A stretch of DNA of 17,707 nucleotides from Alphaproteobacteria bacterium (GTDB taxonomy: Bacteria; Pseudomonadota; Alphaproteobacteria; UBA1280; UBA12223). Below the pieces are notes generated by a model, which was given only the letters and a program-made list of their open reading frames with translations, was not told the DNA's origin and searched no databases. A program made the translations under genes and the position numbers. Position 1 is the first letter of the stretch. Every line of letters starts with the position of its first letter. Shown one piece after another: positions 6,831-14,606 of this stretch. Location of the stretch: contig DMEM01000170.1 of the NCBI GenBank assembly GCA_003450915.1, positions 1 to 17,707 of the forward strand. The letters run 5' to 3'.

Positions 6831-7511
6831 TTACGATAGTTTTTCGATAATTGCCTTAAGTTCACGCATATTATTAATAACTTCATCTGCACCAGCTTCA
6901 AGAAGCTTTTGGCGATGTTGCTTTTTATCAAAAATATGACTTGCCCCTAAACAGCCTACTGTATACATACCAGCTGACTTTGCTGCTAACACTCCTGAAA
7001 CTGAATCTTCAGCAACAATGCATTTTTTTGGATCTACATTAATACCTTTGGCAGCTGCTAAGAACACATCTGGTGCTGGTTTATGGTTCGCAACCTCTTC
7101 ACCTGAGAAAACCTGATTAGGTGAAAAGTATTTATCCAAACCAGTTGCTTTATGCTTAAGCTCAAGCTTCCAACGAGCAGATGTTGAAGCAACGGCATGC
7201 TTAATAGCTACTGAATCTAACAACTCTTGAACTCCTTCACAAAGCTGTAACTTATTAGCAAAATAATCATTTGCTAATTCATCCCAACGATCTAAAGCAT
7301 TATCAGCAAGCTTAATATTAAAAGTATCTTCAAGTATTTAAAAAGCTTTTTCAATACTTTTGCCGGCAGTTAAAGTTGAAATACGCTCAACACGTTCATG
7401 AACATCATAATCTTCAGAAAGAACCTGAGTTACTGTACGACCATAAACAACTTCACTATCAGTTAGTAAACCGTCATTGTCATAAATAACAGCTTCTGCT
7501 TTAATAGGCAT
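6831..7511 (-). pseudogene. HAD-superfamily phosphatase (beta-phosphoglucomutase-like), interrupted by one in-frame TAA
   Basis: One continuous frame of 226 codons runs from ATG at 7511 (AAGGAG upstream) to the stop at 6831, broken by a single TAA at 7340-7338 (codon 58). The rest is a normal sugar-phosphatase or phosphoglycolate-phosphatase-like HAD protein: motif I YDNDGLLTDSE with nucleophile D11 and acid/base D13, motif II AVASTSARW, the HKPAPD lysine, and motif III VAEDSVSGVLAAKSAGM. The codon lies in GKSIEKAF-stop-ILEDTF, where one base change from AAA, GAA or CAA gives TAA. No good internal start follows until after the cap region. Both halves keep sensible coding, so the mutation is recent, a sequencing or assembly error, or read through. 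Substrate cannot be inferred. Confidence 0.82.
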
Positions 7512-7570
7512 TTTTATCTCCTTATAAAATAAACATTAAATAGAACAATAACTTATGTTTAAAGAATAAA

Positions 7571-7595
7571 AAAAGAGCTGACATATCAGTTCTTT
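7571..7595. terminator. Weak or decayed hairpin terminator
   Basis: An imperfect stem AAAGAGCTGA / TCAGTTCTTT (7572-7581 with 7586-7595) lies upstream of the HAD start. On the minus strand it is followed by seven T but contains one C-A mismatch; on the plus strand it pairs fully through a G-U pair. It may have ended the lost duplicate of the HAD gene or hipA readthrough. Confidence 0.4.
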
Positions 7596-7664
7596 ATCTT
7601 ATTTCATAATGCTCATACATATAAAATTAAGTACAATCAGTAAAAGCTGTAAGCATGGAAAAAG

Positions 7665-7755
7665 AAAAAACCTCCATATTTCAGAAGATTTAAATTATTA
7701 TATTTTATGATAATTTTTCGATTAATGCTGATAATTCAGACATATATTAAATAGT
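7665..7755 (-). pseudogene. Remnant of a duplicated HAD gene 3' end with its terminator
   Basis: About 90 bases align end to end with 6791-6880, the end of the HAD gene plus its terminator. The minus strand still reads MSELSALIEKLS-stop at 7743-7705, against MRELKAIIEKLS-stop in the intact 3' end. AACCTCC remains from the terminator arm but the partner arm is degraded. Upstream of the remnant methionine the frame is lost. A tandem duplication with near-complete decay is the simplest reading. Confidence 0.62.
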
Positions 7756-7762
7756 GTAATAA

Positions 7763-7786
7763 AAGGGCTGAAAATAATCAACCCTT
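7763..7786 (-). terminator. Terminator of hipBA
   Basis: On the minus strand AAGGGTTGA pairs with TCAGCCCTT (9 bp, one G-U pair) around a 6-base loop, then TTTATT. It lies about 12 bases past the hipA stop. Confidence 0.7.
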
Positions 7787-7797
7787 TATATTTCCAG

Positions 7798-9090
7798 TTA
7801 CCAACTTGCGTATTGCTTAGAATTTATCAATGTCATTGAATTTTTTTGTATTAAATAAATAATTTTATCATATATATCACTTTCAAATCCAATATCAATC
7901 AACTCTTTTTTTAACTGTTCAGCAACATTTACAATATCAGACGATATTTTTAAAATTTCCTTATCAATAAACCTTTGAGTTAGTTTTAACTCTTTCGCCA
8001 TTTTATAAAAATGTTTATATCTAATTTTATTATGTTCATATTCTCCTCCTATTTTCATAGCCATTTTATCTTCATAATAATCATAGGCATTAGTTGAAAC
8101 TAAATCATAAAAAGGAGCAAGGTTATAAATAACATCTTGTCCAAAGCTACCACTCTCTAAAATTGAGAAGTTTTTTGCATGAGCATCATTATTGCCTATT
8201 AAATAATTAAAAATAATTATTTGTATAAATCTCTTTCTATCTAAACCTTCAAGTTCAAAAAAGATATCTTTAATTGCAGGACCACCTTCTTTTTGATACT
8301 TTACATTAGACTCTTTATTAAAAACCTGACAAAAATCCTGCATGTGCTTTCTTGAGCATGAAACCATTAACCCTAATTGTCTAATATTTCTGTCAAACCT
8401 TCTAACGCTCAAAAACTCTAACCCTTCTGTTAACTTATGAATTGTAGTTTTAGCAGTATTAAAACCCATTTTTGAAGACAACGACATACAAAAATGCTCA
8501 TTATAAATTAAGCCATCATCTCTGCCATTAGTAACTTTAATTAGACAGTTAGAAGGGAAATTATCCATTGGCATAAAAAATCTAATACCATATACCTTAT
8601 GCCTTAACTTAATTAAAGTTAATTTCTTTTGAGCTCCGGCTAGAGACATCCTGTCTAGAGGAATACCCTTATATCCATCTATTAAGTTTTTTACAATGTC
8701 AACTAATTCATTACCATCTAAACAACTATATTTAGTTAAAAAAGACTTTAAAGAGAACTCATCTTGCTTATTATAAATATAATCCTCTGGATAAAGTTCA
8801 ATACAACCAGCACAATCTCCACCAATATGATATAAAATCATAAATACATTAGACTCACTAATACCGTACTGCTTTGCTATATGCTTTCTAATGTTTTGCT
8901 CTGGTAATAAATTTTCAAAAAAAGCTTTTACCTCATCATATGTGTGATGACTCTTATCTTTTGTTATATTATTTGAAATATCTTTGCCTTGGTAACCTTC
9001 ATCATATTCAAAGAAAAACTTACCATTTTCATATTCTAATTTACCTGCCAACTCGCCTTGAAAGTATAAATTTAATATCTTTTTTGCCAT
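7798..9090 (-). CDS. hipA: HipA-family serine/threonine kinase toxin
   Basis: The kinase toxin of a type II toxin-antitoxin module; in E. coli, HipA phosphorylates glutamyl-tRNA synthetase and triggers growth arrest, but the target here is not shown. At 430 residues it is full length. The N-terminal HipA subdomain (about 1-110) begins KILNLYFQGELAGKL. The core has the phosphate-loop motif SLAGAQKK (149-156), in which S149 corresponds to the inhibitory autophosphorylated serine. It continues with VRRFDR (229-234), catalytic GNNDAHAKNFSI (299-310, with D302 as base) and the metal-binding APFYDL (D329), then MKIGGE. All active-site residues are intact. The start is ATG at 9090, six bases after the hipB stop, so the pair is translationally close. 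Confidence 0.93.
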   Translation of the reverse strand: MAKKILNLYFQGELAGKLEYENGKFFFEYDEGYQGKDISNNITKDKSHHTYDEVKAFFENLLPEQNIRKHIAKQYGISESNVFMILYHIGGDCAGCIELYPEDYIYNKQDEFSLKSFLTKYSCLDGNELVDIVKNLIDGYKGIPLDRMSLAGAQKKLTLIKLRHKVYGIRFFMPMDNFPSNCLIKVTNGRDDGLIYNEHFCMSLSSKMGFNTAKTTIHKLTEGLEFLSVRRFDRNIRQLGLMVSCSRKHMQDFCQVFNKESNVKYQKEGGPAIKDIFFELEGLDRKRFIQIIIFNYLIGNNDAHAKNFSILESGSFGQDVIYNLAPFYDLVSTNAYDYYEDKMAMKIGGEYEHNKIRYKHFYKMAKELKLTQRFIDKEILKISSDIVNVAEQLKKELIDIGFESDIYDKIIYLIQKNSMTLINSKQYASW

Positions 9091-9096
9091 AATACT

Positions 9097-9315
9097 TTAC
9101 TTCCTAAATCTATCAATCAAAAGCCATGCAATACCTAAAGCAGCCAGCACTGCTAGCACTTTACCAATTTCTAAAGTTTGTTTTTCATTTTCTAAGTCTG
9201 AAATAAACTTTCTGCTTACTCCTGAAAAATCAGCTAAATCTTGCTGATTCATTCCTGCATTTTTACGAGCAAGTTTAACTTGTTGACTAATTTCTTGTAA
9301 GTTCTGACTTTTCAT
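9097..9315 (-). CDS. hipB: HipB-like antitoxin, helix-turn-helix repressor
   Basis: A 72-residue DNA-binding antitoxin that should neutralise HipA and repress its own operon. Residues about 9-55 form an XRE/Cro helix-turn-helix (VKLARKNAGMNQQDLADFSG, then VSRKFISDLENEKQTLEIGK). The C-terminal tail ends in a hydrophobic strand or helix (LAALGIAWLLIDRFRK), as in short HipB/Y4mF-type proteins. The start is ATG at 9315 with AAAGGAG upstream. It is followed by hipA after six bases. Four related 18-base sites lie upstream, one at the predicted transcription start, which fits autoregulation by a HipB-HipA complex. Confidence 0.88.
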   Translation of the reverse strand: MKSQNLQEISQQVKLARKNAGMNQQDLADFSGVSRKFISDLENEKQTLEIGKVLAVLAALGIAWLLIDRFRK

Positions 9316-9326
9316 AACAACTCCTT

Positions 9327-9506
9327 TGAATACGTACAGTTACATTATATTCTATTTTTTTTATATTTCCAACAATAAAAATCAATTTTGACACCATACT
9401 GTTACATTCTTACAAAAACGATCTAAAAAAACAAAATATGACACCGATCGTACTCATAACAAACATAAAAAGCCTAAAAAAATAAAAATGATGCCGAACG
9501 GTATCA
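9327..9506. promoter_or_regulatory. Four operator-like 18-base sites upstream of hipB
   Basis: The sites are 9327-9344 TGAATACGTACAGTTACA, 9389-9406 TGACACCATACTGTTACA, 9439-9456 TGACACCGATCGTACTCA and 9489-9506 TGATGCCGAACGGTATCA. All start TGA and end CA, and approximate a TGAYACC-N4-GGTATCA palindrome. Pairwise they share about 10-13 of 18 positions. Starts are 62, 50 and 50 bases apart, close to five helical turns. The first covers the transcription start and the second lies just upstream of the -35 box. The fourth also forms the dnaJ terminator stem, so its role as an operator is less certain. Confidence 0.5.
9344..9372 (-). promoter_or_regulatory. hipBA promoter
   Basis: On the minus strand, TTGGAA (9372-9367) and a consensus TATAAT (9349-9344) are exactly 17 bases apart. 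The predicted start near 9337 lies inside the first operator-like site and about 20 bases before hipB. Confidence 0.65.
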
Positions 9507-9512
9507 TTTTTA
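9485..9512 (-). terminator. Terminator of the hrcA-dnaJ cluster
   Basis: AAAAATGAT pairs with ATCATTTTT (plus an inner CC/GG pair) around a short loop about 35 bases past the dnaJ stop, and on the minus strand it runs into ATTTTTTT. It overlaps the fourth operator-like site. Confidence 0.6.
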
Positions 9513-9546
9513 TAACTCTGTACTCAATATTTATATAAACCTTTAA

Positions 9547-10695
9547 CTAAGAAAGCATATCTTTCATTTTATCGAAAAATGATGACTTTTTAGGAGAGTT
9601 CTTTTTATCATCACATGATGAATAGAATTCTTTTAAAGTATCTTTTTGAGAATCTGAAAGTTTTGTTGGGATTTCAATATTCATTACAATATACATATCA
9701 CCACGAACAGATGCTGCATTTAATACAGGCATTCCTTTACTTCTAAGTCTGAATTTTTGACCGTACTGAGTACCTTCAGGTATTTTAAGTTTAGCTTTTG
9801 AACCATCAACTGTTGGGACTTCAATTTCAGTACCTAAAGCTGCATCTACCATATTTAATGGATATTCAATGTAGATATTTTCACTTTCACGGTGGAAAAT
9901 ATCATGTTCAGCAACTTGAATAAAGATATATAGATCTCCTGTTGGTCCGCCTTTTAATCCTGCTTCACCTTCTCCTGCTAAGCGAATTCTAGAACCTGTT
10001 TCAACACCTTTTGGAATAGAAACTTCGATAGTTTTAGTTTTCTCAACTCTACCTTGACCTGAACATTTTCTACAAGGGTTTTTGATGATTTTACCATTGC
10101 CATCACAAGTAGGACACGCTTGCGATAGACTAAAGAAACCTTGTTGCATTCGTACCTGACCTGCACCATGACATGTTGGACAAGTTTCAGCTTTAGAACC
10201 TTTTTCAGCGCCAGACCCTAAACACTCATCACATTCATCTAGAGTAGGAACTTTAAGTTTAATTTTCTTACCATTAAAAGCATCGTTTAAAGAAATGTTT
10301 AAATTGTAACGCAAGTCTGAACCTCTTTGAGATTGAGTACCTCTAGGGCCTGCAGCGCCGCCACCAAATTGACTAAAGATATCTCCAAAAATATCTTCAA
10401 AACCGCCAAAACCTTGACCTCCGCCGAAACCTCCACCAAAGCCTCCTGCACCAGGGCCGTTTGACCCACCTGCTGAAAATGCATCATGGCCCATTCTATC
10501 ATAGGCCGCTCTTTTTTGAGAGTCTTTTAATACATCATAAGCCTGGTTAGCTTCTTTTAGCTTTTGCTCAGCTTGTTTATCATCAGGGTTTCTATCAGGG
10601 TGAAACTTCATTGCTACTTTTCTGTAAGCTTTTTTAAGCTCAGCATCAGTTGCACCTTTAGACGCTCCTAATATATCATAATAGTCTTTTGACAT
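9547..10695 (-). CDS. dnaJ: Chaperone protein DnaJ (Hsp40)
   Basis: The co-chaperone that delivers unfolded clients to DnaK and stimulates its ATPase. The 382-residue protein has the full type I layout: J domain (1-70) with HPD at 32-34, a Gly/Phe-rich linker (about 75-115), and a zinc-finger region with four CxxCxGxG repeats starting at C155, C172, C194 and C208. The C-terminal substrate-binding barrel follows (about 220-350, with AGEGEAGLKGGPTGDLYI). The start is ATG at 10695 with AAAGGA upstream. It is the last gene of the heat-shock cluster, separated from dnaK by 143 bases that contain a palindromic element, which might lower its expression relative to dnaK. Confidence 0.97.
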   Translation of the reverse strand: MSKDYYDILGASKGATDAELKKAYRKVAMKFHPDRNPDDKQAEQKLKEANQAYDVLKDSQKRAAYDRMGHDAFSAGGSNGPGAGGFGGGFGGGQGFGGFEDIFGDIFSQFGGGAAGPRGTQSQRGSDLRYNLNISLNDAFNGKKIKLKVPTLDECDECLGSGAEKGSKAETCPTCHGAGQVRMQQGFFSLSQACPTCDGNGKIIKNPCRKCSGQGRVEKTKTIEVSIPKGVETGSRIRLAGEGEAGLKGGPTGDLYIFIQVAEHDIFHRESENIYIEYPLNMVDAALGTEIEVPTVDGSKAKLKIPEGTQYGQKFRLRSKGMPVLNAASVRGDMYIVMNIEIPTKLSDSQKDTLKEFYSSCDDKKNSPKKSSFFDKMKDMLS

Positions 10696-10733
10696 TTTAT
10701 AGTCCTTTATTTAATATAAATTAAATATAATTT

Positions 10734-10827
10734 GTCATCCCGGGCTTGATCCAGGATCTCAGTAGTTACATTGAAAAAATATTTCCAATATTTTTGACTG
10801 AGATCCTGAAACGAGTTCAGGATGACA
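10734..10827. repeat. Palindromic element between dnaK and dnaJ
   Basis: Outer arms of about 30 bases (10734-10763 with 10798-10827) form an imperfect inverted repeat; the left arm contains GTCATCCCGGGCTTGATCC and the right arm contains GAGTTCAGGATGAC. The core has another perfect 9-bp inverted repeat (AAAAATATT at 10775-10783 with AATATTTTT at 10787-10795). The right arm matches a segment inside recG (4862-4886). There is no T run after it, so it does not look like a terminator. It resembles the dispersed palindromic elements known from Rickettsiales and other Alphaproteobacteria. Confidence 0.75.
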
Positions 10828-10838
10828 AGTGTGTTATA

Positions 10839-12755
10839 TTACTTTTTAGACTCTTCTTTAACTTCTTCAAAATCAGCATCAACAACTTTTTCATCATCTT
10901 CAGCTTTACTTGCTTCTGGTTGAGCCTGTTGCTCAGCTTGAGCTTCTTTATAGATAGCTTCACCTAGCTTCATTGAAGCATTCATTAAGCTTTCAGTTTT
11001 AGCGTTTAGATCTTCAGATATTGCTTTTTCATCTTTTAGAAGCTCTTCAAGTGCTTTAACTTCTGTTTCAATTTCTTCTCTAACAGCTGCTTCAACCTTA
11101 TCACCATGTTCTTTTAGGTTTTTATTAACTTCGTTAACCATTGATTCTGCTTTATTTCTAGCTTCAACTTGCTCTTTCTTAGCATTGTCTGCTTCAGCAT
11201 TTGCTTCTGCATCTTTAACCATTTGATCGATATCAGAATCTGATAAACCGCCTGAAGCTTGAATTCTAATTGATTGCTCTTTACCTGTACCTTTATCTTT
11301 AGCAGATACGTGTACTAGACCGTTAGCATCAATATCAAAAGTAACTTCAATTTGTGGAACTCCACGTGGAGCAGGTGGAATGTCTGATAAGTCGAATTGA
11401 CCTAATAGCTTGTTATCTTGAGCCATCGGACGCTCACCTTGAGTAACTCTAATTGTTACAGCTGTTTGGTTGTTTTCAGCTGTTGAGAATACTTGTGATT
11501 TTGTTGTAGGAATTGTTGTGTTACGATCGATTAGAGGAGTTGTAACACCACCCATTGTTTCAATACCTAGAGTTAATGGAGTAACATCAAGTAAAAGTAA
11601 ATCTTTAACATCACCAGATAGAACACCACCTTGAATCGCTGCACCCATAGCAACAACTTCATCAGGGTTTACACCTCTGTTAGGCTCTTTACCAAATAGG
11701 TTTTGAACAGCTTCTTGTACTTTAGGCATTCTTGTTTGACCACCAACTAAAATAACTTCATCAATTTCAGAAATTGTTAGATCAGCATCTTTAATAGCAG
11801 CTTTACATGGCTCTAAAGATTTAGAGATTAAATCAGCAACTAAATCTTCAAGTTTAGCTCTTGATAGACCAATTTGTAAGTGTTTAGGGCCTGTTGCATC
11901 AGCTGTGATGAATGGTAAGTTAACTTCTGTTTGAGCTGAAGATGAAAGTTCAATTTTAGCTTTTTCAGCAGCTTCTTTAAGTCTTTGTAAAGCCATTGTA
12001 TCTTTTGATAGGTCAACTCCTTGCTCTTTTTTGAATGAATCAACAAGGAAGTTAATAATTCTCATATCAAAATCTTCACCACCTAAGAAAGTATCACCGT
12101 TTGTTGATTTTACTTCAACAACACCATCACCAATCTCAAGAACAGATACGTCGAATGTACCACCACCTAAGTCATAAACTACGATGTTTTTAGTTAGGTT
12201 TGCATCTTCTGAAATACCGTAAGCTAAAGCTGCAGCTGTTGGCTCATTAACAAGTCTTCTAACATTTAGACCTGCAATTTTACCAGCATCTTTAGTTGCC
12301 TGACGCTGAGCATCGTTAAAGTAAGCAGGAACTGTAATAACAGCATCTGTAACTTCTTCACCTAAGAAATCTTCAGCTGTTTTCTTCATTTTTTGTAAAG
12401 TATATGCTGAAACTTCTGATGGTGAGTATTTTTTATTTTGAGCTTCAACCCAAGCATCTCCGTTATCTGCTTTAACGATTGAGTAAGGAACCATATCGAT
12501 ATCTTTTTTAACCATTTGGTCATCAAAACGTCTACCGATTAATCTTTTAATAGCAAATAGAGTGTTTTCTGGGTTTGTAACCGCTTGTCTTTTAGCTGAC
12601 ATACCAACTAGTTTTTCACCATCTTTAGTAAAACCGATAATAGATGGAGTCGTTCTCATACCTTCTGAGTTTTCAATAACGCGAGCTGAATCGCCTTCCA
12701 TAATTGAAACACATGAGTTTGTTGTTCCTAAGTCAATACCAATAACTTTTCCCAT
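10839..12755 (-). CDS. dnaK: Chaperone protein DnaK (Hsp70)
   Basis: The ATP-driven chaperone that binds exposed hydrophobic peptides. The 638-residue length is standard. The ATPase domain begins KVIGIDLGTTNS (3-14) and shows DLGGGTFD (195-202) and an adenosine-binding ILVGGQTRMP-type segment. The interdomain linker is DLLLLDVTPLTLG, followed by the beta-sandwich substrate domain, a helical lid rich in E and K, and an acidic tail ending EEVKEESKK, close to the EEVD-like tails of bacterial DnaK. The start is ATG at 12755 with AAAAGGAAA upstream. It lies 201 bases after grpE; that gap contains a nested palindrome and no clear strong promoter, so co-transcription from the hrcA promoter is likely. 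Confidence 0.98.
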   Translation of the reverse strand: MGKVIGIDLGTTNSCVSIMEGDSARVIENSEGMRTTPSIIGFTKDGEKLVGMSAKRQAVTNPENTLFAIKRLIGRRFDDQMVKKDIDMVPYSIVKADNGDAWVEAQNKKYSPSEVSAYTLQKMKKTAEDFLGEEVTDAVITVPAYFNDAQRQATKDAGKIAGLNVRRLVNEPTAAALAYGISEDANLTKNIVVYDLGGGTFDVSVLEIGDGVVEVKSTNGDTFLGGEDFDMRIINFLVDSFKKEQGVDLSKDTMALQRLKEAAEKAKIELSSSAQTEVNLPFITADATGPKHLQIGLSRAKLEDLVADLISKSLEPCKAAIKDADLTISEIDEVILVGGQTRMPKVQEAVQNLFGKEPNRGVNPDEVVAMGAAIQGGVLSGDVKDLLLLDVTPLTLGIETMGGVTTPLIDRNTTIPTTKSQVFSTAENNQTAVTIRVTQGERPMAQDNKLLGQFDLSDIPPAPRGVPQIEVTFDIDANGLVHVSAKDKGTGKEQSIRIQASGGLSDSDIDQMVKDAEANAEADNAKKEQVEARNKAESMVNEVNKNLKEHGDKVEAAVREEIETEVKALEELLKDEKAISEDLNAKTESLMNASMKLGEAIYKEAQAEQQAQPEASKAEDDEKVVDADFEEVKEESKK

Positions 12756-12866
12756 AATTATATTTTTCCTTTTTTATAGTTTAATTAAAAATTGTTTGTT
12801 TATTCATGTTAATAAATTCATAAAAGTCTTTTAGATTTTTATAAATCATTAATTAATAATCTTGAG

Positions 12867-12950
12867 AAAGGGTTTATATTATTTGTTATTTGCGAGCGCC
12901 ATTTAGCAATTTCTAAATAAGCGAGTAAATAACGAAAAAGATATCCCTTT
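12867..12950. repeat. Nested palindrome in the grpE-dnaK gap
   Basis: Three nested inverted repeats share one centre: AAAGGG/CCCTTT (12867-12872 with 12945-12950), GTTATTT/AAATAAC (12885-12891 with 12927-12933) and ATTTAG/CTAAAT (12901-12906 with 12913-12918). GCGAG also occurs twice as a direct repeat. It starts 6 bases after the grpE stop codon in transcript order. There is no U run, so it is more likely an mRNA-processing or stabilising structure, or an old palindromic insertion, than a terminator. Confidence 0.5.
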
Positions 12951-12956
12951 ATCTGA

Positions 12957-13496
12957 TTATTTGGCTATAACTACCATGCTAGGACGTAAAACTCGACCGT
13001 GTATTGTATAGCCTGATTGAAATTCTTCAATAATTGTACCTGCTTCAGCTTCTGACTCTACTTGTGCCATTGCTTGATGAAGCTCAGGGTTTAGCTTTTC
13101 GCCTAGCGCTTTAATTTTTTCAATACCTGCTTGAGTAAATGAATTCTCTAGTTGAGATGAAACCATTTTAATTCCTTCTAGAGTACCTTTTAAGTGCTCA
13201 TCTTGTGTTTCAACCTTATCTAAAGATTCTAATGCTCTAAGCATATTGTCTTGCACGGCTAGCATTTCTTTTGCAAACTTAGTTGCTGCATATTTATTTG
13301 CATCAGCTAGTTCTCTTTGATGTCTTTTTCTTAAGTTTTCTGTTTCAGCCATTGCTTTTAGAACTTTATTTTTAAGTTCTGTATTTTCTTCTGCTAAAAC
13401 TTCAACTTCAGATTTTTCAGTAACTACTTCTTCAGATGTTGCTTCAACCTCTTCAACAACTTCTTCAGAAACTTCTACTTTTTTTTCTTCTGTCAT
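12957..13496 (-). CDS. grpE: Nucleotide exchange factor GrpE
   Basis: Releases ADP from DnaK to reset the chaperone cycle. The 179-residue protein has a long acidic, low-complexity N-terminus (residues 1-35, rich in E and V), a coiled-coil dimerisation helix (about 35-90, including MAETENLRKRHQRELADANK) and a C-terminal beta-domain with the family pattern GIEKIKALGEKLNPELHQAM and an end near GRVLRPSMVVIAK. The start is ATG at 13496, one base after the hrcA stop, with its ribosome site (AAGGAG) inside the end of hrcA, so the two are co-transcribed and probably translationally coupled. Confidence 0.96.
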   Translation of the reverse strand: MTEEKKVEVSEEVVEEVEATSEEVVTEKSEVEVLAEENTELKNKVLKAMAETENLRKRHQRELADANKYAATKFAKEMLAVQDNMLRALESLDKVETQDEHLKGTLEGIKMVSSQLENSFTQAGIEKIKALGEKLNPELHQAMAQVESEAEAGTIIEEFQSGYTIHGRVLRPSMVVIAK

Positions 13497-13497
13497 T

Positions 13498-14514
13498 TTA
13501 TTTCTCCTTTTTTTCTAATACTTCGCTTAACAGCTTAGCTGTATAATCGATTATAGAAACTGTTTGCTGATAGTTCATTCTCATAGGACCAATTACGCCA
13601 ATTGTCCCCAAACTTTCAGAATTCTTTGTACCGTATGATGCAGTAATCATTGAGCATTCTTTTGCTGCCTCAAGAGGGCAGTCTTTACCAATAAAAATTT
13701 GAACGCCTTCTGCTCTTTTAACTACATTAAGTAATCCGATAATTAATTTCTTTTCTTCAAAAACATCAAACAAGTCTTTTAGCTTTTCTCTAACAATTTC
13801 AGGATAGGTAATTAAATTATGCTGACCTGAAACAACTAAACTCTTAGATTCTGAAAATTCTTCTTCTAAAATCTTTTCCATGGCTACATCAAGAGTGTTT
13901 TTATGCTCTCGTAAGCTTTTTATAATAATTTCTCTAGCTTGTTCTAATGTTTTACCAAAAACAATATCATTTAATTCTTTAGCAGCCTTCGCTAATTCTT
14001 CAGCTGGAATCAATGCAGGAATTTCAATAATTCTATTTTCAACATATCCGCTTTTAGCAACTAAAATAGCTAAAACTCTTTCACCTTCAAGTGGCATAAA
14101 ATTAATAGCTTGTAAAATTTCATTCTCTTTTTTAGGGCTCAAAATAATACCAGTGTATGAAGTTAAATCAGCAACAACATCAGATAATGTTTTAATTGCA
14201 ACCTCAATATCACTAACATTAGCAATAGCTTCTTTTAACTTTTCTTTAACCTCATCATCTAAGTCAATACTAATTAAATCATGAGCATAATATCTTAAAC
14301 CGTCTTCTGTTGGAACTCTCCCTGCAGAAGTATGCGGGCTAATTAAAAAGCCTTTGTCTTCTAAATCTGCCATTACAGAGCGAATAGTAGCTGGTGAAAT
14401 CTTTTCAGCAATATTTTCGCATACCGCTTTAGAACCCACAGCCTTACCATCTTGAGTGTATAGATCAATTAAGCACTTTAGAACTGATCCTGCTCTATCG
14501 TTTAATTTTCCCAT
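13498..14514 (-). CDS. hrcA: Heat-inducible transcription repressor HrcA
   Basis: Represses heat-shock genes by binding CIRCE elements; its folding normally depends on GroEL, which links repression to chaperone availability. The 338-residue protein has the N-terminal winged-helix domain (about 1-75, with ISPATIRSVMADLEDKGFL and SAGRVPTEDGLRYY) and a GAF-like central and C-terminal part ending in GTIGVIGPMRMNYQQTVSII, the family signature. The start is ATG at 14514. It is first in the hrcA-grpE-dnaK-dnaJ order. Two CIRCE sites lie 58-119 bases upstream, so it should repress its own cluster; groESL is not in this window. Confidence 0.97.
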   Translation of the reverse strand: MGKLNDRAGSVLKCLIDLYTQDGKAVGSKAVCENIAEKISPATIRSVMADLEDKGFLISPHTSAGRVPTEDGLRYYAHDLISIDLDDEVKEKLKEAIANVSDIEVAIKTLSDVVADLTSYTGIILSPKKENEILQAINFMPLEGERVLAILVAKSGYVENRIIEIPALIPAEELAKAAKELNDIVFGKTLEQAREIIIKSLREHKNTLDVAMEKILEEEFSESKSLVVSGQHNLITYPEIVREKLKDLFDVFEEKKLIIGLLNVVKRAEGVQIFIGKDCPLEAAKECSMITASYGTKNSESLGTIGVIGPMRMNYQQTVSIIDYTAKLLSEVLEKKEK

Positions 14515-14560
14515 AGTTAAAATTCCATTAATTTGTTTTTGAATATATTATTATGATATT

Positions 14561-14589
14561 AATTTAACCGATTAGCACTATCATGTCAA
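14561..14589 (-). promoter_or_regulatory. hrcA promoter
   Basis: On the minus strand, consensus TTGACA (14589-14584) and TAAATT (14566-14561) are 17 bases apart. The -35 box lies in the spacer of the proximal CIRCE, so bound HrcA would block RNA polymerase. Confidence 0.65.
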
Positions 14590-14598
14590 GAGTGCTAA
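14572..14598. promoter_or_regulatory. CIRCE element, proximal
   Basis: TTAGCACTA, nine spacer bases, then GAGTGCTAA. It matches the CIRCE consensus TTAGCACTC-N9-GAGTGCTAA at 17 of 18 arm positions and is the expected HrcA operator. Confidence 0.95.
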
Positions 14599-14606
14599 TT
14601 AATTTT

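Noticed and set aside
6831..7223. A short HAD protein starting at 7223
   Set aside because: The proposed start is a TTG inside the continuous HAD frame with no ribosome site; the true start is the ATG at 7511, upstream of the nonsense codon.
7338..7340. Recoded stop (selenocysteine or pyrrolysine)
   Set aside because: The codon is TAA, not TGA or TAG, and there is no recoding structure nearby.
9327..9506. CRISPR array (regularly spaced repeats upstream of hipB)
   Set aside because: The repeats are only 18 bases and poorly conserved with AT-rich gaps, and no cas genes are present; an operator array fits better.
10746..10967. Plus-strand open frame (73 codons) over the dnaK end
   Set aside because: It starts inside the palindromic element and runs antisense to the conserved dnaK tail; it has no ribosome site.
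12562..12834. Plus-strand open frame of 90 codons
   Set aside because: It is antisense to the dnaK ATPase start and has no supporting signals.
13880..14284. Plus-strand open frame of 134 codons
   Set aside because: It is antisense to the conserved hrcA gene, with serine/isoleucine-rich content typical of a shadow frame.
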